Shown here one piece after another: positions 34,301 to 41,169 of a DNA stretch of 59,735 nucleotides. Origin of the DNA: Sedimenticola sp. GTDB taxonomy: Bacteria; Pseudomonadota; Gammaproteobacteria; Chromatiales; Chromatiaceae. The stretch spans positions 1 to 59,735 of the forward strand of contig JALWMK010000051.1 in assembly GCA_027083925.1 (NCBI GenBank), in the 5' to 3' direction. The first letter of the stretch is position 1; every line of letters begins with the position of its first letter. The notes below the pieces were generated by a model, which saw only the letters and a list, made by a program, of their open reading frames with translations, ran no database searches and was not told the origin of the DNA. Both the position numbers and the translations under genes were made by a program.

Positions 34301-37047
34301 ATATCGATGATTTGTCTGCAATCAACATTGATGATGAGCAGGGCGGGCTGCTGATTACCGCAGCTGAACCAATGCAAACCGGAGAAGATGGAACAAGTGC
34401 ACTCTTCTCCCTGCGCTTGCGATCCAAACCGGAGGCTACGGTCAAGGTCGCCATCGCCAGCAGCATGAGTGGCGAAGGTGATGTGGATAAAGGGGAGCTG
34501 CTGTTTACCACAGAGGACTGGAGCATCGAGCAACAGGTGACCCTTGCAGGTGTGGACGAGGAAACCGTGGATGGAGATCAAAACTATACCGTGAGCCTCA
34601 TTACTTCCAGCGAAGACCCATTGTATGCGGGGATACTGGAGCAGATTCAGGCGCTAAACCTGGATGATGACATGCCGGCCTTGGTGGTCTCACCCAATAG
34701 TGGTCTTGAGGTTAATGAAATGGGTGGCAGTGATACCTTCACTGTTGTGCTGGGTAAAAAGCCTGCTTCGCCGGTAACGGTTCCCATCCGCTTTACTTCG
34801 CCTGTATCGACCGAAGCGGTTGTCTTTCCTGTGTCCTTGTCTTTCACTCCCGACAATTGGCATCAGCCCCAGACAGTGACCGTCACCGGCATCAATGATG
34901 GGGCAAAGGATGGTAATGCGTTGTTCTGGGTTATTGCCGGACCCGCCGCAAGCACAACGCCCTACGACGGGATTGAGGAAATTGTTACCGTAACAAACTA
35001 CGATGCAGATGGAGCGGAAATCCTGCTGGCGGCGCAAGGCTCTCTGGATGTTGCCGAAAACGGCGGCAAGGCACTGTTTTCCGTGCAGTTGAGCACCATG
35101 CCTCTTGTTGAGACTGCCGTGGAATTCAGCCTTACCGATGGCTTGCAGGGAACTGTCTCTCCAGATGTGCTGGTGTTTACACCAGAAAACTGGAACCAAC
35201 CCCGTATCGTCACTTTCACGGCGCAGGACAATCATGCTATCGATGGGTTGCGTGCAGTGGGATTGAGTGCGCAAGTGCCTGCTGGGTCTGGTGTGGGTTC
35301 GGCTTACCAGGGCGTAAGTTCCGCTGCATTCACGATCAATCTGTCAGATGATGATGCTGCCGGAATCTTCACGATACCGGAAGCCAGCTTGCGCACCAGT
35401 GAATCCGGCGGAGAAGCAAGTTTCGATGTGGTTTTGCTTGCGCAACCGACTTCCAGTGTTACTGTTCCGCTGCAAAGCAGTGACCCTGGTGAGGGAGGCG
35501 TAAATGTACCCAGCCTGTTGTTCACCAGCACGAACTGGTTTGTGCCGCAAACGGTTACCGTCACCGGGCAGGATGATGTGATGGCGGATGGGGATCAGGC
35601 CTATGTGGTGCAACTGCTGCCTGCTGTCAGTGATGATGCCAATTATGATGGGCTGGATGCTATGGATGTGCAGGCCAGCAACCTGGATGATGACGAAGCA
35701 GGAGTGACAGTGTCCGCAACGGAATTGATGGTAACAGAAGATGGCGGCAGCGGCAGTTTCACAGTTGTGCTGGATACCCCGCCAGAGGGTGATGTGCAGC
35801 TTTCTCTTGTTGTCAGCAATACGGAGGAAGCCCAACTGGATTTACTGGCCTTGACATTCACCCCGGAAAACTGGGATCAACCACAGCAGGTTGTCGCCAC
35901 CGGTCTGGATGACGATGAGGTTGATGGCAACCAGGAATTCAGTATCAACTTGAGCCTGCGCGCTTCTGTCGATCATTCCGGCTATGGCGCGATTCCCCTG
36001 CCCCAGATACAGGTAACCAATGTAGACAATGACCCGGTCGTGGTGCTTGTGCAAGAGCCGGATAGCGGCCTGAATACGGACGAAAGCGGTACAGAGGACA
36101 GGTTCAGCATCTCCCTGAATGCCCAGCCCGCTGAAAATGTCTACATGGAAATACAGGTAGATGATGCGGGGGAAGCGATGCTGGTAGATGACGTCACGGA
36201 CAATTCTACGGCTTCAACCACATTGATCTTTACGCCGGAAAACTGGGATCAGCCGAGAGAGGTCATGGTCAGGGGTATTGATGATGCAATTTATGATGGC
36301 GACCAGGTGTTCAATGTAATCATCCAGCCGACGGTCAGCGCTGATGCCCGCTTCAACGGCATTGATCCTGCAGACCCTGGCGGCATCAATGGGGACAACG
36401 ATTACAATCCTATGGGCTATCTGTACCACATGGAAACAGGATCTTTGGTGCATGGAGGAAAGATGACCATGACTTGCTCCAATGGTATCGCCAGTGTTGT
36501 TTCCGGGCGTGATGGCAGTGAAGGTTTCTATCAGTTTGCGGTAACCGAGGTCAACCTGCAGGCGAACTGCACGTTGGCGTACACGCCGCCTGCAGGCTAT
36601 ATGCTTGGCGACGAAGCCTGCCCGCCAGCGGCTGGAGCACTGGACGTGCCCGTAACGGATCTGCCGACCAGCCTTGGCTCTTCCAGGGATGATGCCAGCG
36701 GGAAGCTGCTGGACAAGAGCTGTAGCGCAAACACCTGGTATCTGAGTTTCAATATTGCAGTGGATGCCGCCAGGGTCATCAACAACAATCTGCCCCTGAA
36801 GCGTGGTGCGTGCACCTACGAGTCGGCTTTACTGCAGGTCAGTGGTGATTTTGCCGGCGCGGGAAGCACTATTTTGTCCTCTGCACAGGAAATTCAGGCT
36901 ACAGATGAGAGCGGCCCCGTAGAGGTGCTGGCGCCACACTACCTGGTTTTGAAGGCGCCCCGGATGCTGGTCAAGGCTGGTGCGGTGTTTAGGGTAGAAG
37001 GCGGAGCCAGGCTGTCTGTTTCTCCTGCAGTGGACTATTGTCAGTAG
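31396..37047 (+). CDS. Giant exported Calx-beta-like repeat protein
   Basis: An 1883-residue exported protein. The signal peptide has a long n-region and ends near residue 47 (LLAFLFVTSASISSLAYA). Residues ~50-545 are a unique N-terminal region rich in beta structure. Residues ~547-633 form a cadherin-like Ig domain (NSAPVVTTPIADQRL, FNDPDGQALSY). Residues ~635-1669 hold nine ~112-residue Calx-beta-like repeats, each with LxFxxxNWxxPQxVxVxGxDD and a DGDQ turn, ending in DDD or DND acidic motifs that suggest calcium binding. A SpaA/SdrB-like segment follows (YNPMGYLYHMETGSLVHGG ... PPAGYMLGDEACP). The C-terminus (GAVFRVEGGARLSV) has no membrane anchor, unlike the DUF11 protein, so it may be secreted. 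Confidence 0.82.
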   Translation: MVAAVEVSGIVDKPLPLPPGWRPYLLAFLFVTSASISSLAYAACDADGVTCLPEAVVTDGAMVSRQYDLDFRTENQSMRYAGDAPTGEDKDEFMHMTVLKRSDTGFAADLKIDEIIEFCLFSKLSSMLSNTDLHGIPFSSVINKLKDWFSNRCYKFGADFDTSVAGNFGLSVFGSYAGGSVDLEYPVSMAVSYPEQNQINPGDTVEIKTSLVPRNGVNIVSHAPSAELGIYASGSLDTDAMAKGCLYRNCESDKFWDLEVNGERRIVLVDGSPGTTIDLSDPLLSTLVVNFEDLAGFTGRFTIPEIHIVNEQLDSQLVLTGSDTHSFAQLDVFVDQWLLLGLGKLQKLAKKYFGVNKKKALKKVELIFNLLGITTSIEVIKHQDFVFDPDFSIKFMLSSIVEWEVFESGRAVDSGKSAEVWLTPGQALRVKTTEGILPLGISPEVTLPNRFTNTERYEKRTYTNLVLLDVGLETPQLTVFGRRCVDFWVGSICTGRFKWSGFDLGYGPVVDEDVWVGNDFLSHEFHGEWELKGFQTFPLQNFEVRANSAPVVTTPIADQRLQWNQVIDIDLDAHFNDPDGQALSYSMYGRPPFLQIVNGRLQGTVSENFSGDIIVRASDGYGGQGEDVFQLTVVMPLVDEQVLTLREATPPLPGTLGYRLSAQPSAPVTLHLTPDNTQIDLGAGAGEVMELAFDSSNWNTPQQIAVIAVDDAVAERGSTSGISMEMQSADAIFQGGSAGKTNIHIRDNDRAGIFVSPGTVLTGEQTGADDSMSVRLTSQPVHPVELTFAATDTTEFSVNPVALVFDAANWDALQVVAVTGVNDDVQDGTQEGQIQITSVSSDAFYDGMGRDINARNTDDDRAGVTITPTVGLRTTEADEGSFDASFRVVLNSAPESGASVTVSLQSSNTNEGTLSLSSLVFDENTWAIPQLVELTGVDDLLEDGDQAFAIQTGISSVGSSSYDVLTDADIDDLSAINIDDEQGGLLITAAEPMQTGEDGTSALFSLRLRSKPEATVKVAIASSMSGEGDVDKGELLFTTEDWSIEQQVTLAGVDEETVDGDQNYTVSLITSSEDPLYAGILEQIQALNLDDDMPALVVSPNSGLEVNEMGGSDTFTVVLGKKPASPVTVPIRFTSPVSTEAVVFPVSLSFTPDNWHQPQTVTVTGINDGAKDGNALFWVIAGPAASTTPYDGIEEIVTVTNYDADGAEILLAAQGSLDVAENGGKALFSVQLSTMPLVETAVEFSLTDGLQGTVSPDVLVFTPENWNQPRIVTFTAQDNHAIDGLRAVGLSAQVPAGSGVGSAYQGVSSAAFTINLSDDDAAGIFTIPEASLRTSESGGEASFDVVLLAQPTSSVTVPLQSSDPGEGGVNVPSLLFTSTNWFVPQTVTVTGQDDVMADGDQAYVVQLLPAVSDDANYDGLDAMDVQASNLDDDEAGVTVSATELMVTEDGGSGSFTVVLDTPPEGDVQLSLVVSNTEEAQLDLLALTFTPENWDQPQQVVATGLDDDEVDGNQEFSINLSLRASVDHSGYGAIPLPQIQVTNVDNDPVVVLVQEPDSGLNTDESGTEDRFSISLNAQPAENVYMEIQVDDAGEAMLVDDVTDNSTASTTLIFTPENWDQPREVMVRGIDDAIYDGDQVFNVIIQPTVSADARFNGIDPADPGGINGDNDYNPMGYLYHMETGSLVHGGKMTMTCSNGIASVVSGRDGSEGFYQFAVTEVNLQANCTLAYTPPAGYMLGDEACPPAAGALDVPVTDLPTSLGSSRDDASGKLLDKSCSANTWYLSFNIAVDAARVINNNLPLKRGACTYESALLQVSGDFAGAGSTILSSAQEIQATDESGPVEVLAPHYLVLKAPRMLVKAGAVFRVEGGARLSVSPAVDYCQ

Positions 37048-37062
37048 GAGGGTGCGCCGCCA

Positions 37063-37126
37063 TGATTCTTGAGGATAGAGAAGCCCGGCAATCTGGTGTG
37101 ATACCAAACCGCCGGACCAAGAATCA
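37063..37126. repeat. 64-nt inverted-repeat structure between convergent genes
   Basis: TGATTCTTG (37063-37071) is perfectly complementary to CAAGAATCA (37118-37126). Inside, CCGGC (37085-37089) pairs with GCCGG (37111-37115) and GGT with ACC. The unit fills the gap between the giant Calx-beta gene and the convergent 146-residue gene. It may be a shared transcript end or a degenerate MITE; no target duplication is evident. Confidence 0.4.
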
Positions 37127-37132
37127 GAGATC

Positions 37133-37573
37133 TTACTTTGGAACCTGATAGATAGTGCGGGCAGGGGAAATGATACGGCCCTGGCGCTTCAGATAGGCAA
37201 GTGTCTGCGGCAGGTTGCCTGCGGAGATCCCTTTTTTCTTTAGTTCTTCTTTCAGGTCAGAAGTGGAGATTTTGCCTGTCTTGGCAATAATTGCGACCAC
37301 TTTTTCAGTAACGCTTCCGCCAGATTTTCGGCCTTTTCTGCTTGGGGGTTTTCCACTCAGGCGGGCGATCTCTGCATCTATTTGGCGCAGTTCTTTCTTT
37401 TGCTTGGTGATTAGTTCACGCCGTTTTGCACGCAGTGCTAAAAGTTTTTCCTTGTTGGCTTCAATGGTTTTCTGCAGCTCTTCCTGTTCACGTTTTTTTG
37501 CCAGCTTGTATAATTCAGCGGCTGACAAGTCAGTAACCTGTTTTTTTCTTGCAGGTGCTCTTTTCTTGGCCAT
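37133..37573 (-). CDS. Small basic coiled-coil protein with C-terminal winged-helix-like domain
   Basis: A 146-residue strongly basic protein (opens MAKKRAPARKKQVTD). Residues ~18-72 are a continuous charged coiled coil (LAKKREQEELQKTIEANKEK). Residues 74-86 form a short basic, AT-hook-like hinge (GKPPSRKGRKSGG). Residues 87-146 resemble a winged helix (VTEKVVAIIAKTGKISTSDL ... LPQTLAYLKRQGRI). This build suggests a nucleoid or DNA-binding protein; I cannot name a family. A perfect 18-bp palindrome (37604-37621) lies 31 bp before the ATG and could be an autoregulatory operator. The gene stands alone between a giant surface protein and the selU 3' end. Confidence 0.75.
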   Translation of the reverse strand: MAKKRAPARKKQVTDLSAAELYKLAKKREQEELQKTIEANKEKLLALRAKRRELITKQKKELRQIDAEIARLSGKPPSRKGRKSGGSVTEKVVAIIAKTGKISTSDLKEELKKKGISAGNLPQTLAYLKRQGRIISPARTIYQVPK

Positions 37574-37603
37574 GTTGTTCCTCGTTAAATGAGTTGTGAA
37601 ATT

Positions 37604-37621
37604 CTGAATCCATGGATTCAG
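37604..37621. promoter_or_regulatory. Palindrome, copy 2 (possible operator)
   Basis: CTGAATCCATGGATTCAG is a perfect 18-bp palindrome 31 bp upstream of the 146-residue coiled-coil gene. It is nearly identical to the glmM-end palindrome (5379-5398). A related dyad, ATGAATCCATTCAT, lies at 37667-37680 in the same gap. Confidence 0.5.
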
Positions 37622-37917
37622 ATTAAATGTAAATATTTATTTCAGGATTGCGATGAACCCTTCAATATGAATCCATTCATCAAGATATCGACCGTGGGAA
37701 TATAAGAGATTCATTACAATTAATCAACAGTAAATAAACATTGTTGCATGCTTGTTCTCAATGCGACCGGAAATTGTATGATTTGTTCAAGTGTTAAAAG
37801 TGATTTTGAAATAGGTTGGGTATGCATTTGGGTATATTTGATACCGATTTTGAAAAGCCTGGTGTTTCTTGGGTTGTTTTTTTATATCTTACAGAAGTAT
37901 GACAAGGTCATAGGCCC
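37622..37917. other. AT-rich intergenic stretch
   Basis: About 300 bp of AT-rich sequence with no credible gene. It holds the dyad at 37667-37680, probably the promoter of the minus-strand coiled-coil gene, and at its right end the original downstream flank of selU, including the former stop codon TGA (complement of 37908-37910). A 62-codon plus-strand frame at 37748-37936 has one hydrophobic stretch but no ribosome-binding site and ends inside the MITE. Confidence 0.5.
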
Positions 37918-38083
37918 TTTAGGGCACCTCTATTAATTCATGATTGGCATCTACGCACATGAGGGCAGCGATAAGTTCGTTGAAAATCTTGCAAATAGCA
38001 GGCTATTCGCTGCGATCTTCGCCTTGTTCTCACTGCCCTCATGCACGAATCTGCTCAAACAGAATTAATAGAGGTGCCCTTTA
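37918..38083. mobile_element. 158-bp MITE with 18-bp terminal inverted repeats and TTTA duplication
   Basis: The element spans 37922-38079. Its ends are perfect inverted repeats, GGGCACCTCTATTAATTC (37922-37939) and its complement (38062-38079). A second internal pair, CATGAGGGCAG (37958-37968) and CTGCCCTCATG (38033-38043), makes it palindromic. TTTA is duplicated on both sides (37918-37921, 38080-38083). There is no transposase gene inside. A 4-bp TA-rich duplication is typical of IS5-type elements, but the family is not established. Removing the element and one TTTA restores an uninterrupted selU end. Two internal blocks recur at 48193-48316. Confidence 0.85.
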
Positions 38084-39164
38084 GATAGTTAAGGGCATCT
38101 GCCATCGACCCACTAAAGATAATGCGGTCTTTCTTTTGTGAAGTTTGGTAGTCATACATCGGGTCGTAGTATTCGGTCAGCAACTGTGATATCCATTCCT
38201 CATGCGCTTCAGGGCAGCCGGTTCGTTTCAGGTAGTCGATAGCGTACTGCAGCTTGGAGGCCAGTTCCTTATAGCGCATGCCGCCAAGGCGCTTGCTGAT
38301 ACGCTGCAAGCCATGCTGGGCGTAGTCTGCCCATTTCTGGAAACCTTCTTCCTCGCCATACATGGCCTGGTATTCTGCAATGGCATTTGTTACATATTCC
38401 TGAACGGAATTGTCTATTCGTTCCTGCAATGGCGTATCCAGAATTACCAGAGGGCTAAGGGACATTCGCTCGTATAGCAGGGGAGGGAGATGGCGTGATC
38501 CTACCGCTTTGCTTTCATCTTCAAGCACAAGTTTGCTGTGTTGTGCCGCTCTGTGCCTGATCAGTTCAACAGAAAGGCGGTTTTCAAAATCTATCTGGGA
38601 CGGCTGGGGTGTTACATGCCCGCCGAAAGCTGACCCGCGGTGCCAGGCCAGGCCCTCCAGGTCAATGCTGTTTTGCAGTTGCTGGATAACAACAGTCTTT
38701 CCGGCACCGGTTCTGCCGCCAAGAACCACGGGCTGGATTCGGGCAATGGATATGCTGATTTCTTGCAGAAGAAAATTCCGCAGCGCCTTGTATCCACCCT
38801 TGATGCGGGGATAGGCAATGCCCGATACTCCATGGATCCATTCCTGGGCGATTCTGGAGCGCATGCCGCCACGAAAACAGTACAAAGCTCCTTCCGGATG
38901 CTGCTGTACAAATGCTTGCCAACGAGCCGTACATGTGTCTTTTGGCTGTCCATCAATCAGTTTCTTGCCCAGGGCAATGGCTGCAGACTGGCCCTGTTCC
39001 TTGTAGCGCAGACCAATCAGGTGCCGCTCTTCATCATTGAGCAGAGGAATATTACTGGCGCCAGGAAAAGCGCCGGCCTTGAACTCTATGGGAGCACGAA
39101 CATCCAGCAGTGGTATATCTTTGAGGAAAATCTCTCTGAAATTGCCGATTTCCGGAAGCTCCAC
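38055..39164 (-). CDS. selU: tRNA 2-selenouridine synthase SelU (MnmH), 3' end rewritten by a MITE
   Basis: A 369-residue enzyme converting 2-thiouridine to 2-selenouridine at the tRNA wobble position via a geranylated intermediate, using selenophosphate from SelD. It has an N-terminal rhodanese domain (LLDVRAPIEFKAGAFPGASN) with the active-site Cys in YCFRGGMRSR. A P-loop follows, VLGGRTGAGKTVVIQQL. The gene starts 2 bp after the selD stop, so the two form one transcription unit. The last codons are abnormal: after LNYLK the residues GTSINSV and the stop come from a MITE inserted at 38080-38083. Without it the protein would end LNYLKGL, so activity is probably preserved. Confidence 0.95.
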   Translation of the reverse strand: MELPEIGNFREIFLKDIPLLDVRAPIEFKAGAFPGASNIPLLNDEERHLIGLRYKEQGQSAAIALGKKLIDGQPKDTCTARWQAFVQQHPEGALYCFRGGMRSRIAQEWIHGVSGIAYPRIKGGYKALRNFLLQEISISIARIQPVVLGGRTGAGKTVVIQQLQNSIDLEGLAWHRGSAFGGHVTPQPSQIDFENRLSVELIRHRAAQHSKLVLEDESKAVGSRHLPPLLYERMSLSPLVILDTPLQERIDNSVQEYVTNAIAEYQAMYGEEEGFQKWADYAQHGLQRISKRLGGMRYKELASKLQYAIDYLKRTGCPEAHEEWISQLLTEYYDPMYDYQTSQKKDRIIFSGSMADALNYLKGTSINSV

Positions 39165-39166
39165 TT

Positions 39167-40207
39167 TCAGCTTACCTGGATAAATGAGCTGCTGACGCCA
39201 TTTCTGGCATGTAGTTCTCCGATGGGGGAAAGGGCAAGTCCGGCTTTTCCTGTTATTTCCAGAAACGGCCGCTCAGCTTCATCTGCAACTGCAACCAGCA
39301 GGCCGCCGGAAGTTTGGGGGTCGCACAGAACCTGCCGGTGTTTTTCTGGCAGAGAGGCGATATGCCCGCCATAACTGTCGAAGTTGCGCTGTGCGCCACC
39401 GGGAGAGCAGCCCATGGACAAATACTCCTCTACATGAGGAAGCAGGGGAATCCGGTCATAATGAATGCTGGCCGATAAGCCGCTGCCCTGGCAGATTTCG
39501 AGCAAATGCCCCAGCAGGCCGAAGCCTGTGACATCAGTCATGGCGGTAACGCCGGAAATGGTGGCGATTTCTGTTCCAATACTATTCAGTTGGCACATGG
39601 TATCCGGAGCAATGGTCATGTGTTCGGGTGCCAGTTTTTTCTGTTTCTGTGCAGTAGTGAGGATGCCTATTCCCAGGGGTTTGGTCAGATAGAGTTTGCA
39701 ACCGGCTGTTGCTTGATCGTTGCGTTTGAGTTGCTTGTTGTCGACGATGCCGGTAACTGCCAGGCCAAAAATGGGTTCTGGTGAATCTATTGAATGGCCG
39801 CCAGCCAGGGGGATGCCGGCATCCCTGCAGGCCTGCCGGCCACCATCAACCACTTGCTGCCCTGCTTCGGTGCTGAGTTTGTCTATCGGCCATCCGAAGA
39901 TGGCGATGGCCATCAGGGGTTTTCCTCCCATGGCATAGATGTCGCTAATGGCATTGGTGGCGGCAATGCGTCCAAATTCAAAGGGATCGTCTACAATGGG
40001 CATGAAAAAATCGGTGGTGGAAACTACGGAGTGCCCGTCCCCAAGATCATAGACTGCGGCGTCATCCCGGCTTTGGTTGCCCACCAGCAGGCGTGGATCA
40101 GGAAGCATGGAGATATTGCCCTGAAGTATTTTGTCAAGAAGGCGGGGTGCGATTTTGCAGCCGCAGCCAGAACCGTGGCTGTATTCTGTAAGTTTGATTT
40201 CAGACAT
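39167..40207 (-). CDS. selD: Selenide, water dikinase SelD
   Basis: A 346-residue ATP-dependent enzyme making monoselenophosphate from selenide. The N-terminal catalytic segment [20 protein letters not shown] contains C15 and K18, matching C17 and K20 of E. coli; the active residue is cysteine, not selenocysteine. The AIRS-like ATP-binding signatures are [30 protein letters not shown] and [11 protein letters not shown]. Paired with selU and no selenoprotein genes in the window, its visible role here is tRNA selenation. It is divergent from tcdA, with a repeated palindrome in the gap. ATG 40207 is the natural start. Confidence 0.96.
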   Translation of the reverse strand: MSEIKLTEYSHGSGCGCKIAPRLLDKILQGNISMLPDPRLLVGNQSRDDAAVYDLGDGHSVVSTTDFFMPIVDDPFEFGRIAATNAISDIYAMGGKPLMAIAIFGWPIDKLSTEAGQQVVDGGRQACRDAGIPLAGGHSIDSPEPIFGLAVTGIVDNKQLKRNDQATAGCKLYLTKPLGIGILTTAQKQKKLAPEHMTIAPDTMCQLNSIGTEIATISGVTAMTDVTGFGLLGHLLEICQGSGLSASIHYDRIPLLPHVEEYLSMGCSPGGAQRNFDSYGGHIASLPEKHRQVLCDPQTSGGLLVAVADEAERPFLEITGKAGLALSPIGELHARNGVSSSFIQVS

Positions 40208-40279
40208 TATCTTTCACCCAATTTTCTGCTGGGCACCCTGCTGTTTATTTTCTGCACAAACCGCATAATATAACATTAT

Positions 40280-40299
40280 CCTGAATGCGTGGGTTCAGG
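40280..40299. repeat. Intergenic palindrome, copy 3
   Basis: CCTGAATGCGTGGGTTCAGG shares both arms with the copies at 5379-5398 and 37604-37621. It lies in the selD/tcdA divergent gap. An upstream ATG candidate for tcdA (40285) falls within it. Confidence 0.45.
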
Positions 40300-40326
40300 C
40301 ATACATTATCAGGTAGAACAAAGCTG

Positions 40327-41100
40327 GTGGATTTCAAACGACGATTTGGTGGTATCGCCCGCCTCTATGGTGAGAATGCCCTGGAGGTGTTTGCCCGCAG
40401 TCATGTTTGCGTCATCGGCATTGGTGGTGTGGGTTCCTGGGCTGTGGAGTCGCTGGTTCGAAGTGGTATTGGCGGGATAACCCTGATCGATATGGATCAT
40501 GTTGCAGAATCCAACATCAATCGCCAGTTACCCGCCATGACTGATACCCTGGGGAGAGCCAAGATTGAAGTCATGGCAGAGCGTATTGCTTTAATCAATC
40601 CCCAGGCGGAAATCAATCTTCTGGATGATTTTATTACCATGGAAAATGTTACAGATACGATTACTGGTGATCATGATTTTGTGATTGATTGCATCGACAG
40701 TTTTCGAGTCAAATCTGCATTGATAGCCCATTGTCGGCGAAACCGCATCAAAATCGTCACTGTAGGTGGCGCGGGTGGCCAATCAGACCCGACCAGAATC
40801 CGCCATACGGATCTCGCTCGCACAGAGCAAGATCCGCTATTGGCGAAAACCCGCCGCCAGTTGCGCCAGAACTACCGTTTTCCACGCAACCCCAAGCGCA
40901 GTTTCGGTATCCCTGCAGTTTGGTCTGATGAGCCTTTGAGGTATTTTTCTGAAGCGTCTGACGTGTGTGAAGGGGCGGCGAACAGCAGCCTGAATTGCGG
41001 TGGTTTTGGTTCCTGCGCGCCGGTAACGGCAGGATTTGGTATGGCTGCCGCCGCCTGGGTGTTGAGAAGACTTGCGGAAGATGGTGGCCCAAAGGCCTGA
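40327..41100 (+). CDS. tcdA: tRNA threonylcarbamoyladenosine dehydratase TcdA (CsdL)
   Basis: An E1-like ThiF-family ATPase that cyclises t6A to ct6A at position 37 of ANN-decoding tRNAs, near the membrane. The start of the Rossmann fold is CVIGIGGVGSWAVESLVRSG. The substrate region has DMDHVAESNINRQLPA and VIDCIDSFRVKSALI. The C-terminal CxxC-like site appears as NSSLNCGGFGSCAPVTA. I place the start at GTG 40327 (257 residues), since RRFGGIARLYGE follows immediately and a weak AGGT lies about 11 nt upstream. ATG 40285 would give 271 residues (E. coli 268) but lies in a repeated palindrome without a ribosome-binding site, so the start is uncertain. The gene joins selU/selD as a second tRNA-modification function here. 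Confidence 0.92.
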   Translation: MDFKRRFGGIARLYGENALEVFARSHVCVIGIGGVGSWAVESLVRSGIGGITLIDMDHVAESNINRQLPAMTDTLGRAKIEVMAERIALINPQAEINLLDDFITMENVTDTITGDHDFVIDCIDSFRVKSALIAHCRRNRIKIVTVGGAGGQSDPTRIRHTDLARTEQDPLLAKTRRQLRQNYRFPRNPKRSFGIPAVWSDEPLRYFSEASDVCEGAANSSLNCGGFGSCAPVTAGFGMAAAAWVLRRLAEDGGPKA

Positions 41101-41169
41101 ATTGTTAGGTCTGTTTCCCGGATCAGGGTATTATTACGGCTGCAGAATCTGTTTCTACCGAGGCCTGAA

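Noticed and set aside
37748..37936. A 62-codon plus-strand frame with one hydrophobic segment
   Set aside because: No ribosome-binding site, AT-rich context, and its 3' end runs into the MITE that was inserted later. It is probably not a gene.
39167..40207. SelD as a possible selenocysteine protein
   Set aside because: The catalytic position is an ordinary Cys codon and no in-frame TGA is needed to read the full-length protein.
40285..40326. ATG 40285 as the tcdA start
   Set aside because: It lies inside a repeated palindrome with no ribosome-binding site. It is kept as an alternative because the resulting length (271) is close to E. coli.
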